Assembly: GCF_000003605.2 (NCBI RefSeq)
Contig: NW_003107091.1
Coordinates: forward strand, 2,198-59,289
Length of the DNA stretch: 57,092 nucleotides
Direction of reading: 5' to 3'
Origin: Saccoglossus kowalevskii
Lineage: Eukaryota; Hemichordata; Enteropneusta; Harrimaniidae
Below the pieces are notes generated by a model. That model made no database searches. It had not been told where the DNA came from and saw only the letters and a program-made list of their open reading frames with translations. Made by a program: the position numbers and the translations under genes. This document shows, piece after piece, positions 23,355 to 35,400 of the stretch. Numbering within the stretch: position 1 is the first letter of the stretch; the number at the start of each line of letters is the position of its first letter.

Positions 23355-23660
23355 CTAACTCGCCTCATTCTAATAACAAAATGGTGGACATTCTAACTAG
23401 CCTCATTCTGATAACAAAATGGTGGACATTCCTACTAGCCTCATTCTGATAACAAAATGGTGGACATCCCTACTCGCCTCATTCTGCTAACAAAACGGTG
23501 GACATTCCTACTAGCCTCATTCTGATAACAAAATGGTGGACATTCCTACTAATCTCATTCTGGTAACAAAATTGTAGATCTACTAGCGTCATTCTGATAT
23601 TAAAATGGTAGACATTCCTTCTAGCTTCATTCCAATAACAAAACGGTGGACAATCCATCC
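23355..23660. repeat. 38 bp tandem array, about eight units
   Basis: The unit is CTCATTCTGATAACAAAATG, then GTGGACATTCCTACTAGC. The last units are more diverged and vary in length. It lies 350 bp after the 41 bp array and is unrelated to it in sequence. Confidence 0.88.
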
Positions 23661-26486
23661 CGAACATGGAGTACCCACTAGCTTCCCTGAAGACTACTCA
23701 ACTTCTAGCTATTTTCTTTAGATTAGAACTCAAATGACCTGTCCCAGAGGGCAGTCTTTAATGCTACTACATTCAGATTCAATCCTGTAATGCTAACATT
23801 CAAACCACTCATTTATATCAGATCCAGCTCAATAGATTATAAAAAGTAAACAGATGACCAAGCTTTTTCATGATTCACATGCTAGACAAAGAAATACTGA
23901 ATTTCACCCCACAGCTAAGTCCTAAGTAAAAACCAGAAAAAGACATGCTAGTTTTAAATCTGCCTCATGTATGCAATCCTTAATACAAGCCTGGACAGCA
24001 TGGGCTTTAATAAAACATGTGCATTGGAAACGAACGACATGTTGTTTAATGTTTGGTTCATCGTGATTAGATTGAAAAAATACTGTGGCATTTATTCTTA
24101 GGCCAGCAATTCAAAAACTAATTTAAAGTTCATTCAGAAATATGGAAGATGTTTATTTCACTGGCAAACTAAAAAAAAAATTGCAATAAATCTAGATATT
24201 AGCTATTAAAAGAATTATTATATTAAAATTTGTGACAACTGGCAAGATACTGGTATTACAATACATCTTCGTCTCTCTCACTCACTCTTTCACTCTCTAA
24301 CCGATAGAACCATGTACATCTCTCTACTCAGATCGAACTCATTATAACGCTATCTGACTAAGGTCAACAGGGGTCAACTAGATGTTGCTTTCGTTCATCA
24401 GCGAGGAGAGTGACTGGAAATACAATGAGAGAGAAAAGTGAACTCCAATGGTACTTCATACTTAGGTCGCTATTACAAACAACAAACATCTATGGTAAGT
24501 ATCACACAAATCTATTTTTATATTCTCATTTAATAACGTTTTTTACCTCCGCTAGCCTGACTCGTAAAATCTAAATTCTGTAAATTTCGTCTTAAAACAG
24601 ACACAAAAAAACATATATTCAATATTTTGCATATTTTTGGAATACATTTATATATTTTATATATCTTTTAATGTTCAAATAGTAATAAAATGGTTAACTG
24701 CCAATTTTTCAAATATTACTAACAAATTTCTAAGAATTTAATTATTTTTAAAACATAGCCAAGTTTTCACTATATAAATTCATGGTAAAAATGTTCTCTC
24801 TTTGGCAGAATGGAATAAGATAATTAGTGACAAATGGTAAAATAAGTTTGTTTTAGGTACTATACATGTTAGTAACCATGTATGTGCAAAAAATCAAAGA
24901 GGCAGCATGGAAAACGCAGATATTTTTGAGTACATTTAAATAACCTTAATTGAAATGACACCTTGATGGACACAGCATAATACGAGTTTGTACGCCAAAA
25001 AAATAAAAAAAAAAAATACAGGAAAATATACATATTAAAGTAATCTGAAATGCATATGCATTAGAGATTTAAATATTTATCAAAAGAATGCTGTTTTTTT
25101 TCTATAATACCAGTATGTTAAAGTTATTGTACCCATCAAGATACAATATCCAACAAAATTCTGCTAAAATTAAAATAAATTGATATTCAAGTTTGGCCGA
25201 ATTTGCTCAAAGCTAGAAAACGTAATAAAAAGCATTTATTACTAGTTTTGATTCTCATTTTTCTTGATGTGGGTTTTTAATGAACACTATCATTTTTCTC
25301 GCCAAAATTATCAGAAAATATTTTATGTATTTTACTATAAAATTGTCCTTTTTTTTTGACTGTATGGACAGAATTTTCTTTGGTGCATTTATTGATTAAA
25401 TTTTGTGTGCAAAAAAATAATGCTTTTTTTTGTAATTGGTAACAAAAAGTTGACTTTAGCGTTCATGTTTATCGACACGATGTCCAAATTTTCAAACTAC
25501 ACACAGAATAGAATGTTCAATGTAAAAAAAAATAAGAAATATATGGTATTGTAAAAGTAACTCTAGAAACCGCCAGTTTTTGAATAATCTGAATGACAGC
25601 AAAAAGTATGTCAGTAGATAAAAGGTGTGACCCGACTGGGTGTCAAGTCATTAGTGATATCATACCAAATAAAAGCATTTTATAAGCCGGCATGTACTTC
25701 GGCACGATTACCTAAACGCAACAATAACAATGTCGTGACACACATTTTAGCAGATATTAATCTTCTTCGCAAAGTGACACTGATGAGATTGCATCATGAC
25801 AACGCTTTTATTTGTCCTGATGTGAAATCGCCGCTTGACAAAAATTTATAATGAGCCGTTTCAAGTACAGCCGCCGTAAGAAACCGGTCAACTAGAAAAC
25901 TCCTGACTAGATAGCATGTGGGTGTGTCCCACTGGCAGTCACGTACTATCAATGTTACAAAAATTGGTTATTTAACTAAATTTTCCTCATAAAATATAAT
26001 CAAAAATATAATCAAAATTACCTGACACCTGCAAATTAAAACTAAATGTATTCCGTCACCATCAGTGTCCTGGTAACCACAGACGTTTACTTTTTGTGAG
26101 AATAAAATTAAATATAAAATACAGTTTTATATAAGCATAATATTTTTTCTTCTAAATAATACCGGAAAATTGTTTAAAAAAAGGCAATATTTAAAGAATA
26201 TTTCAGATATAAAACGAATAAAGCTTTAGTTTGGTCCAAATATGGAAGGCGTCTCAAACAGGACACTTTATAATCGGTGGGATAATAAATGTTGCCACAA
26301 CTCAACATTATATGACATATATCTCATGACGTATTGTATAAAAGAAAAAAAAAACATTGCACAGGTTCAAATCTAAGTGTTAACAGAGTATTACCACACT
26401 GAGTAAAGCACTGCCAAGTGATGAAAGCATGTAGAATATAGAACATGTCATTTGACAGTCTCAATTATTGATAATTATAGAGATAA
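23661..26486. other. 3' flank and probable 3' UTR of basonuclin
   Basis: Very AT-rich, with no coding exons recognised. Minus-strand AATAAA motifs are present, for example near 25807, so a 3' UTR of several hundred bases or more is likely, but the true end cannot be placed. A short ORF at 25627-25851 on the plus strand shows no support. Confidence 0.45.
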
Positions 26487-29468
26487 TTAATCTGAGACTA
26501 GGTCCCTGTGCAGAGTCTGACTATGTCGATTACAGCTTGCAAGTGTAGAAAACACCATATAACATCCAGGATTTTTACAGTGATACATTTCTAATAGGTG
26601 ACGCTTACGATAATGTTCCTGTAAAAGTACTTTGCTTACGTATCTCTTTTTACATATTGTACACGTAAATACGTTATGTTTCGGTGGTTGGTCTTGTCCA
26701 TGGGTTGGTGACTTTTCTGGTTCAGTTGTTGGAGGGTGATCATGGCCGTTACTTGGTGGCTGATCATGTTTGTTTGTTGGTGGAGAGCCAGGACTATCAT
26801 TGTTGGAAGACGTATCAGCTGCTTCCAGTGCCGCTTTCAGTTGAGACGGATACACTTCAAAAGCGATATCAATCTCTTGGCTTTCATCATCAGCATATTT
26901 AGAAGCTTTCTTGAGGTTAAAATCGTGACTTTTCTCAAACTCTTTCTGAGGATGGTAGCCGTTTATTGCAGACGAACCAGCTTCAATTGACAAATCACCG
27001 TCATCATATTCCTCATTACTTTTTTCAGTTTTTACTTGAATTTTCAAATCATGGTGTGTGTTGTTATTTTGGTTTAAATCAGAGATAAACATTCCATTGC
27101 TTTCTGTTGGACGTTTAATAGCATGAAAATAGTTATCCTCTGCAACATCTTGTACTCGGTACAATTGATGCAAGATGTGGTCGCGGATTTGTTGATTAAA
27201 CTCGTATTCCTGAATGAAATTTCCATCACCTCTGTCTTTGGCAAGTAGTTTCCGATGAAGGTTAATGTTAGAGCTATGCCTATCGCGACTGCGTTTAGAT
27301 GGAAACGCGGCATTGCAGCCCCTGATCGTACAGGCATGCATTATCTTCAAGTGAACATTCTGGTAATGCGTTTTTACACCATGTGTACTCTGAAATGGTT
27401 TAGCACAGTCTAAACAGAATGGGATTCCATCTTTCATCAAATAGACATCATTTAAATTCAAATTACACAATTGAGGTTCATTGTTTTTCAGGATTATCAT
27501 CCCGGGCGAGTTTGGCATAGATGGGCTGCTAGTACAATCTGCATTCATCGGTAAAGAAATGCCAGGACTATGTGGAATGGCATCATATTCAGAGACACTA
27601 TCGGGGTCTTTATTCTCTACATCTTCTTTATGGAAGAGACTCATCCCTTCTTTGGGCAAATAAGGATGGTGATAGGTGGGTTGTATCGTTTGCATCATCA
27701 TCAGCTGACCTATTGTAAAATGGGACTCAGGTTTTATCATCATTCCTGGCGTAGGCATGTAATGTTTGCTAATCTCAGAAATGTTTCTTTCAATGGATGA
27801 CATTTCATGTTCATCTTCTTCATTTGCTCCTTGGCCATCATCCATGATATCCGTATCTTCATCCTCTTGGTCCACATTATAATCCATGCCTTCGGCTTTC
27901 TTACTGGGAGAACTAGTCACCACTGGAACTTTCTTTTCAGGCATTTCTTCATCATCACAGTTGGCATCATTTTTGTCATACAAAATGCTCTCCTGCTCGT
28001 GAGACATTACCTGAGTGGGAGAGACCTCAGATTCATGGTCACTATCACTACTAACCTCATCTTGGTAAGTTTCATCATTTGCTGGGCATCTGGTAGGAGT
28101 ATTACTCTTTCGTTTTCTGACTCCAAGATTCAGTCTTTGTTCGTTGTCATCAGCGAGCACCTTATCGTCGTCTTCCCCTTGATTATTTATGGTCTGCGAC
28201 GAAAGCTTTGTTGGCTTCAAACATTTACGGGGGTTTTTCTTCAGATGAAGAGAAGAATCAAACTTCACATCGTTTTCAGTGGAACAATTTGGAATTGAGG
28301 CATTGCTGTCACTGTCGGTAGGACTGACAACTGTTATACCGTTCATATCATTTGGCAGTTGAGATTGGTCATGTGTTTGATTCGTTGGGCAACGCAAATC
28401 TAGCAGAGCTTCGGTACTTGTAATAACAGGCGGCATCAATGAAGGGCTGACGATCCCACTGTCATGATGGGGGACACCAAGCACTGACGGATTCAGAAAT
28501 CTATCATTCATGGCTCCTAAAACTGGAGGTGATGAATTGGCACTCAGAAAATTATCAGCTCTGGCTGCAGTGTCTGATATCTGTACTCTTTGTTTGGGTA
28601 TTGCAGAATGAATTTTAGGGTTTGGGTTTGAACTATGCCGATTTCTACTCCTAAGCGAGCTAAACAGCATATTGCAGCCATCTATGGTACATTTATACTT
28701 TTGTTTTAGATGTACCGAGCTGTAGTGAATCTTCCACGTCCCCTTATTATAGAAAGCTTTATTGCATAGATTACAAGTGACTTGTTTAGGTCCAGAGCTG
28801 TTGATGGTATAGGGAACAAGATATCGCTTTTTCGGCTGAACTGATTTGCGTAGATGTTTCAATTTCATGGATAAATATGACGAATGGTGATTGGTTCTTT
28901 CCATGGAAGATAGAACGTATCGTTTTGGCATTTCATCTTCAGCAATGGCAGGTGAGGATGACGCAGAAACTGATGGACTTGTATCTGGTGTAGTGACTTC
29001 GATGTTCAGTACTGGAGATTCATTCCTTGGTATCGGTGGGGGAGGAGGCGTGGCTGCGGTCTCACTTTTTGGCGAATGCTTAGAGACTGGGCTACAATTA
29101 GTACTGTTGCTACAAGTACTGGCCGGCCGTTTCTGATCAGGCAGAGACAGCTCCATGTCCGCAGGACTTTGATTATAGCCTGCAAATACAGTTTGTGGTT
29201 GGGATGGGGGAGGGGGTGGCGATTCCGAGCGTACTTGACGATTGATACTCAACTGTCTAATAGTATTCATACGTTCAATAAAAGCTCGGATATCAGATTC
29301 GTTACTTGTTGACGTTGCTTGTGGTGTTTTGCCTTCATTTTTATCTTGCTCTATCATCACTTCCGTGATAGATTTTGTCTCTCCGAAACGTAGAAACTGC
29401 TGTAGGATCAAGCTTTCCTCCTCTCTCGATGCCATAGCCCATTCTTCCAACACCTTTCCATCTGGTGC
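26487..29468 (-). CDS. BNC2: Basonuclin terminal exon with three zinc-finger pairs
   Basis: The exon opens after cttatcaaacag with [10 protein letters not shown] in phase 0 and ends with TAA at 26487-26489. It holds 993 residues in one open frame. Finger pair 1 lies about 230-280 residues in (CNLC to RHSSNPNP), pair 2 about 685-745 (CLDC to [13 protein letters not shown]), and pair 3 in the last 58 residues (CTIC to [13 protein letters not shown]). Between them are proline-rich, acidic and Ser-rich linkers and a basic patch ([13 protein letters not shown]) where BNC2 has its nuclear localisation signal. Pair 3 is the most diverged: it lacks the usual NKG and RSRNRH pattern. The single large last exon agrees with the family's usual structure. 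Confidence 0.97.
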   Translation of the reverse strand, partial: APDGKVLEEWAMASREEESLILQQFLRFGETKSITEVMIEQDKNEGKTPQATSTSNESDIRAFIERMNTIRQLSINRQVRSESPPPPPSQPQTVFAGYNQSPADMELSLPDQKRPASTCSNSTNCSPVSKHSPKSETAATPPPPPIPRNESPVLNIEVTTPDTSPSVSASSSPAIAEDEMPKRYVLSSMERTNHHSSYLSMKLKHLRKSVQPKKRYLVPYTINSSGPKQVTCNLCNKAFYNKGTWKIHYSSVHLKQKYKCTIDGCNMLFSSLRSRNRHSSNPNPKIHSAIPKQRVQISDTAARADNFLSANSSPPVLGAMNDRFLNPSVLGVPHHDSGIVSPSLMPPVITSTEALLDLRCPTNQTHDQSQLPNDMNGITVVSPTDSDSNASIPNCSTENDVKFDSSLHLKKNPRKCLKPTKLSSQTINNQGEDDDKVLADDNEQRLNLGVRKRKSNTPTRCPANDETYQDEVSSDSDHESEVSPTQVMSHEQESILYDKNDANCDDEEMPEKKVPVVTSSPSKKAEGMDYNVDQEDEDTDIMDDGQGANEEDEHEMSSIERNISEISKHYMPTPGMMIKPESHFTIGQLMMMQTIQPTYHHPYLPKEGMSLFHKEDVENKDPDSVSEYDAIPHSPGISLPMNADCTSSPSMPNSPGMIILKNNEPQLCNLNLNDVYLMKDGIPFCLDCAKPFQSTHGVKTHYQNVHLKIMHACTIRGCNAAFPSKRSRDRHSSNINLHRKLLAKDRGDGNFIQEYEFNQQIRDHILHQLYRVQDVAEDNYFHAIKRPTESNGMFISDLNQNNNTHHDLKIQVKTEKSNEEYDDGDLSIEAGSSAINGYHPQKEFEKSHDFNLKKASKYADDESQEIDIAFEVYPSQLKAALEAADTSSNNDSPGSPPTNKHDQPPSNGHDHPPTTEPEKSPTHGQDQPPKHNVFTCTICKKRYVSKVLLQEHYRKRHLLEMYHCKNPGCYMVFSTLASCNRHSQTLHRDLVSD

Positions 29469-32400
29469 CTGTTTGATAAGAAGAAAAATTGAAAATAAAA
29501 AATAAAATTAGATAATCTACCAAATCGTGATGAATTCTCATCTTAAGTCTTTGCAACACAGAAATGTCAAAGTAAGTTTGTAGAATTTGTGAAATCTTCT
29601 TAAGTCGCACTCTGAAATCATTCCTTTACTGGGACTATTGTATTATATAACTTTAAAGATAGTTTTAATACTTAAGGATCGAAAACAACTGTAGATATGT
29701 TTTAGAAAAAATATTGAATGATGGGTTTAATTATCCTGCAGTTTTTATAAAAATACCTACATTTGCAAGTACACTGTCTGCTGATGCCATAGAGGAGGCA
29801 CTTTTATTTAGTTGCCTTAAAACAGGGTGATCTCCAATTTTGCAAACGAAGGTGTATACGTGGAAGTCAAGAAATAGAGACTTTAATACACTACAGGCGG
29901 TGTTGGTTCAGTTGTACTGAATCCACACTATTACTCATCAGTTAAAAACAAAACAAAATGACATATCATGCATTTTCCTATTTGTTATTTACAGAGGTGT
30001 ATTTTTGGTCAAAATAAGTAATATTTTGAATGATTCAGTATTCCAGTACAACAAATGTGATTTTTGGTTTTAATAGAGCAAATATGATTATCCCTGTAAT
30101 ATTATTCACATTAAACAAGGCATGAAATTCGAGAGGGGGTCCATTTTTTTGTATTGTTACTTGTGTAACAGCCTGTAGCGCTTGGTTTACTTTTACATAG
30201 TATTTACCACCTGCCAGCCTTAGATCAATAAACATGGAATCAATTCAACATACTGTATTCACTCTATTATAAGTACATCTCCAAATTTGACAGAAGTCAT
30301 TTCCGTAAAAAGCATGTGCTGGAGAAAATACAGCATAGATATATGCAACACAACACCACACAGACTTGCATCTCAAAGACACATACTGTACACAACAAAT
30401 TGCACATCTAATTACATACATGAGTGACCATCTGTGCCTCCATAGACTAACCATGGAATTCAAATGAAGCAACTGTGTTCATTCCAATGCAATGCAGAGT
30501 CCCCATCCAAAGACACAATTAATTCAAATAATAAAGGTACTGAGGGTATAGTAAATATGCAATAAATGGGGCAGAGGAGGGGAAGATACTGGATGCATGT
30601 ATTCGTTGGGCCACAAATTGACTGGCAATAAAAAGTGATACTGTTTTCTGATAAAGGAACATATTTTGTTTTAATCATTTATTTGACAGTAGTCTGTAGT
30701 CCATGTAATACCAAAATACCAAAAGTGGTGTTTTTTTAATCCTTTTTCTGTATTCTGTGAACTAGTCCATGTAATACTAAAAGCTGTGTTTTTTTTAATC
30801 ATGGTTTTTGTATTCTGCAAATATTCAGAAATACATGTATAATCCCATTTTAAACAATCAAAAATAGTGGGATTGTTTCATGAAAAACACAGGTTTTTGA
30901 CGGAAACTTTCATTAGAAAATCATTAAAAATTCACTAAAGCCTGAAAATAAGTCAAACTACCACACTGCATTATGGGACAGGAATTATAAAACATTGTAA
31001 CAAGATATGGAAAAAGAAGTTTATAAAGCATGAAAGAACTCTTTAATTTTGGATAAAAATAATATTTTGAGATTATCTGTTTTCAACATCAACTCGTAGA
31101 CTATCTTTATAGTGTTGCATTATGGGATAACACAATCCCAGTGGCAGGTAGTAATAGTTGAAACACAGCACGGGTAACCGTACCATCGGTAATTCGCGTA
31201 GCGTGGACGTTACAGCGTCATCAGATAGGATAAACCAGTCAACAGAATCATCACTTTTGTTTTCAGTGACATCCAAATCTCGTTTTTTGCTTTCGTAGGT
31301 CCCATGGGCAGTTCATAGTTTTACTTTGTGGTAATTGGCAAATACGAGGGATTTCTGACTGATGCTATTACAAACTGTAAATGAACGCGGGGATTAAACT
31401 TCCCCAAGTGATCAGAGACCCTCTACCTCTTAAATTCCAAGCACACACAGTACTTTTTTTTTTTTCTCTGCCCTCAAATTACCGATGTATCTTGCTATCC
31501 AGTCAGGTTATCAAATAGATTGTATAGCTGAACACTAATAGGTTTCTACTTGGAATGGCGATCTAAAATGCTCAACAAAAGGGAAATTTCCCAGGAGCAG
31601 CCGAGTTTTGATTACCGAGTCAAGCATGGTTAGATTGTTCCCTTACATCTCACTCGTAGCAGGTGTTGAAATTACTAATAGACGACATATGAAGCGCAAT
31701 ATACTCTATTATCAAATGTTTCTTTTCATAAAGATACCTTCCAAATATTTTCTTTTCACCACCAACCATGAATGCATACAACAAATGTACCTTGCTAATG
31801 GGATTATTATTGTATACTGCTTTTCATCATTTTTCTCTAAAATGACTTATTACATAAAACTTGATTTCAACTTAACAATGTACCGTATTTGCTCTAATAG
31901 AAGCGCATATAAACCTAAAATCATATTTGCTGTATAAATTATTATTACTTATTTTGACCAAGGGTTTTTCTAAACCCGGTAACAGCGGCCGCTGGCGCCC
32001 TCTTACCAAATTGCCGATTGAACTTTCAAGTCATAAATCTATTTCTTGAGCTGCGCATCCGCTGCCGTACAACATGAAATTTTTCTCAAATATATTTTTT
32101 TCTGTGAAAACTTCCCAGCAACCAGCTGAGTGTCTGGACATCAAATACACTAAAATTACTCCAAAAATATTTCAATGGTGATAGATACACCGTTAAAATG
32201 TCCTAGAAACCTTCTAATATGGCGTTTCCAGCTCGCTCGTTTGTGTGTACTCCCTCTTGTTCAGTTTTTCTAGAAAAACCCCTGTTGACCATAGAAACAT
32301 CGCTGTAATTTATATAAGCACATGCATAAAAAAGCAAATTTTTGGACATTTTGAAGATGAATGAAACTGTCTATATGTATTTGATCTTAAAAAAATATAT

Positions 32401-35400
32401 TTTTGTACGAAGTGATGACCTGTGTCATCAATATTTTGAATACTGTGGCCAAAATATTGGTAACCTTGTTTTTGTCAAACCAAATGCTGAAGTAACATTC
32501 AGATCACGAGTGATAATGTTATGATAATGTCACATGGCATTACTTGGCCAGAAATTAAACTGATTGAAAACTGTTCAAGTAGTTGTAATCACATTTTCTA
32601 GTATGTCTCATTAATTGACTCTTTGAAAGCTTTAAAGTCAACTTTCACAAAATGACTACAGACAAGAGGTGTTTCTAGCATCTAATAATTCAGTACAAAA
32701 AAAAAACATTTTTTGGTTTACATGAATTATTATTGACATGTGCTTCTAAAACAACAAATTTGGTTACACGCAATGAAACAAATATGTCTACCNNNNNNNN
32801 NNNNNNNNNNNNNNNNNNNNNNNNNNNNNNNNNNNNNNNNNNNNNNNNNNNNNNNNNNNNNNNNNNNNNNNNNNNNNNNNNNNNNNNNNNNNNNNNNNNN
32901 NNNNNNNNNNNNNNNNNNNNNNNNNNNNNNNNNNNNNNNNNNNNNNNNNNNNNNNNNNNNNNNNNNNNNNNNNNNNNNNNNNNNNNNNNNNNNNNNNNNN
33001 NNNNNNNNNNNNNNNNNNNNNNNNNNNNNNNNNNNNNNNNNNNNNNNNNNNNNNNNNNNNNNNNNNNNNNNNNNNNNNNNNNNNNNNNNNNNNNNNNNNN
33101 NNNAAAAATGTTGCTTTGAAATTTCGATGGTTAAAATAATGGTGCTCAAAAGTACAAATTCACACCAAAATTTTGTTTAAATTAAATCATATTCTTGACT
33201 CCCTCTGGATTTTTGGATTTCTGTTTGAATGCCATTAAAATTCTGGCATTAATTTTTTAGTCAAGACCTGTACTGGAGGCAATCGGAAATTATATCTATG
33301 AAGTATAAGACTGAAATTAACATTTGAAAAATATAAACAAAATGTTGCATTAACAAAATTTGCAGAAAAAATTGAGGCTTTTAAGGGTTAAACTTTTTAT
33401 TTGAAACAAATAAAGCAAAAATGGCAGCAATTTAGAACACATACAAGCTTAATGAATTTTTACTGCTAGGAATACTTGAGATTTCAGGATTTTAAGGCAC
33501 TTGTGAAGAAAAGTAACTCTGTGTTGTAGAACCCCAGAGAAATGTTCACTGCTATGAAAATTTGCTCTCAATAAATTATAGCAGTTTACAGAAACAAATA
33601 TGATTTATGGATCATGATATGATATGTAATCTTTTATAATCATTTTGTAATATTTAGTAAATCCGAATTTTATTTTATCACAATTTATATTAAAAAGTTT
33701 AGGATAGCGAAAACAATGGTAATTGTCATAGACAAAAAAAAAAAAAGAGTCTAACCAATTCATGAAATAAATCTCCCGATTTACCTTTAAATATATTCAA
33801 ATGTACACAATAGCAAAAAAAAACGTGAATTATGGAGTAAAAACGTAAATTATGGAGTACAAACCTGAAGAACGTATCCTCTGGCATAATCTTCATACAT
33901 CCATCCAAGACCATGGAGAACCTGAATAACTTCATCATGTTTCAATACACTGAAGAGACGATCCAGGAGAATCTTTAGTCGTATAGGAATCGCTTGGGTG
34001 CCATACAGGATGAGACTTCCGATATCAAATACGATATTGAACTGGACCACTTCGACTTGAAATGACGGATAGAGATGACGTGTACTGAGTTTGTCCATGG
34101 CTGAATTAAACAGATACCAAGCCTGGCTCAGTGGTTGATGGCTGATGATGATTTAGTGTTGGCAGGAACATGCAGATTGCAAAGCGATGTAGGAATCCAA
34201 CTTTTCTCATGCACAGATATAAACACGAAGAGACCAACAAACTCATGCACACTGAGCTCAAAAAGATTAACTAAAGCAGGAAGCGATCACAGATACTACT
34301 GGTGTTATAACATATAATGTCATTTGTTAAACTATATACATGTATCACTTCATATAAACCCTAAACAGAGAGAATAATTATTTCTTTTTTTTTCAAAAGT
34401 ACTTTAACTGGACTGATCTGTGGGCATTATACACCCACACGGTGCTGGTGGGTAAGTAATTATATTTTACTTTTTAATACTACTATTTGCTCTATTAGTA
34501 GCCCATGCAAAAATATAAATAACAGACAAATATCGCTATGGTCAAAATAAAGCTATAGTGTTAAAGATCCAGCATATGATATATGTATTTGCCTTATTTT
34601 TACTTCTTTTGATGATGTGCTTTTAACAGAATAAGGTATAGGTGTATACTGTAAAATTTGAGCTGGAATTAATTTTCGCTGAAAAGATTTTTTGGGTGTT
34701 TTGCATGGAATTTATTTTCACTGTTTTTTGATGAGTTGAATGTAAAATATAGAAAACAACGTATATTCGCTGGATTTTATTCTCACTGAATCATTCTTTC
34801 AGCAAAAATAGCAAAAATTAATTTCAAGTGAAAATAAAGTATTTTACAGTATGTTTATAACTACTTTCAAACCATCACAAACAGATTTGAATTTAAATTT
34901 TATTCTACAGTACACTGCTTTATTTTATTAACTGAGCTTTATCAGTCTAACCCTGAATTAATTAACTTTGATGAACTTTGAAGTACTTAAAAATGCATGT
35001 GACAGACATCTCACAGGACAGTGATGAGCTTGTAACACAATTTGTATTGAAAAATACATGTTGCATAATTTTGACAACTTAAGACAAATTCAAATTTCGC
35101 ACTACGGTACTGAGTATATTACTGTGCATATATTTGGGGAGAAAAACTCCCATTGTATATAAAGTAAAACTATTACACAGGGAACTCAGCCAAATAAATG
35201 TAAACGTTTTGCCAATAATATGATTCATATCAATAATAATACATAACTTTTCAATCTCATGTCAACGAGCACAATTTTGAGATGAGATGAAAATGTGACC
35301 ATTTTCGATGTCATTCTATGTAATGACTCAGACATAAAGATTTTCCCATGAGCCCATTATAACTGAAGCATGAGAAGATGACATTTAGTCTTCTATTCAG

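Noticed and set aside
26684-29505. Several plus-strand ORFs of 60-163 codons
   Set aside because: They are antisense shadows of the basonuclin terminal exon, whose zinc fingers fix the true frame.
32730-33180. ORFs of 128-146 codons spanning the N run
   Set aside because: They consist almost entirely of undetermined residues from the assembly gap.
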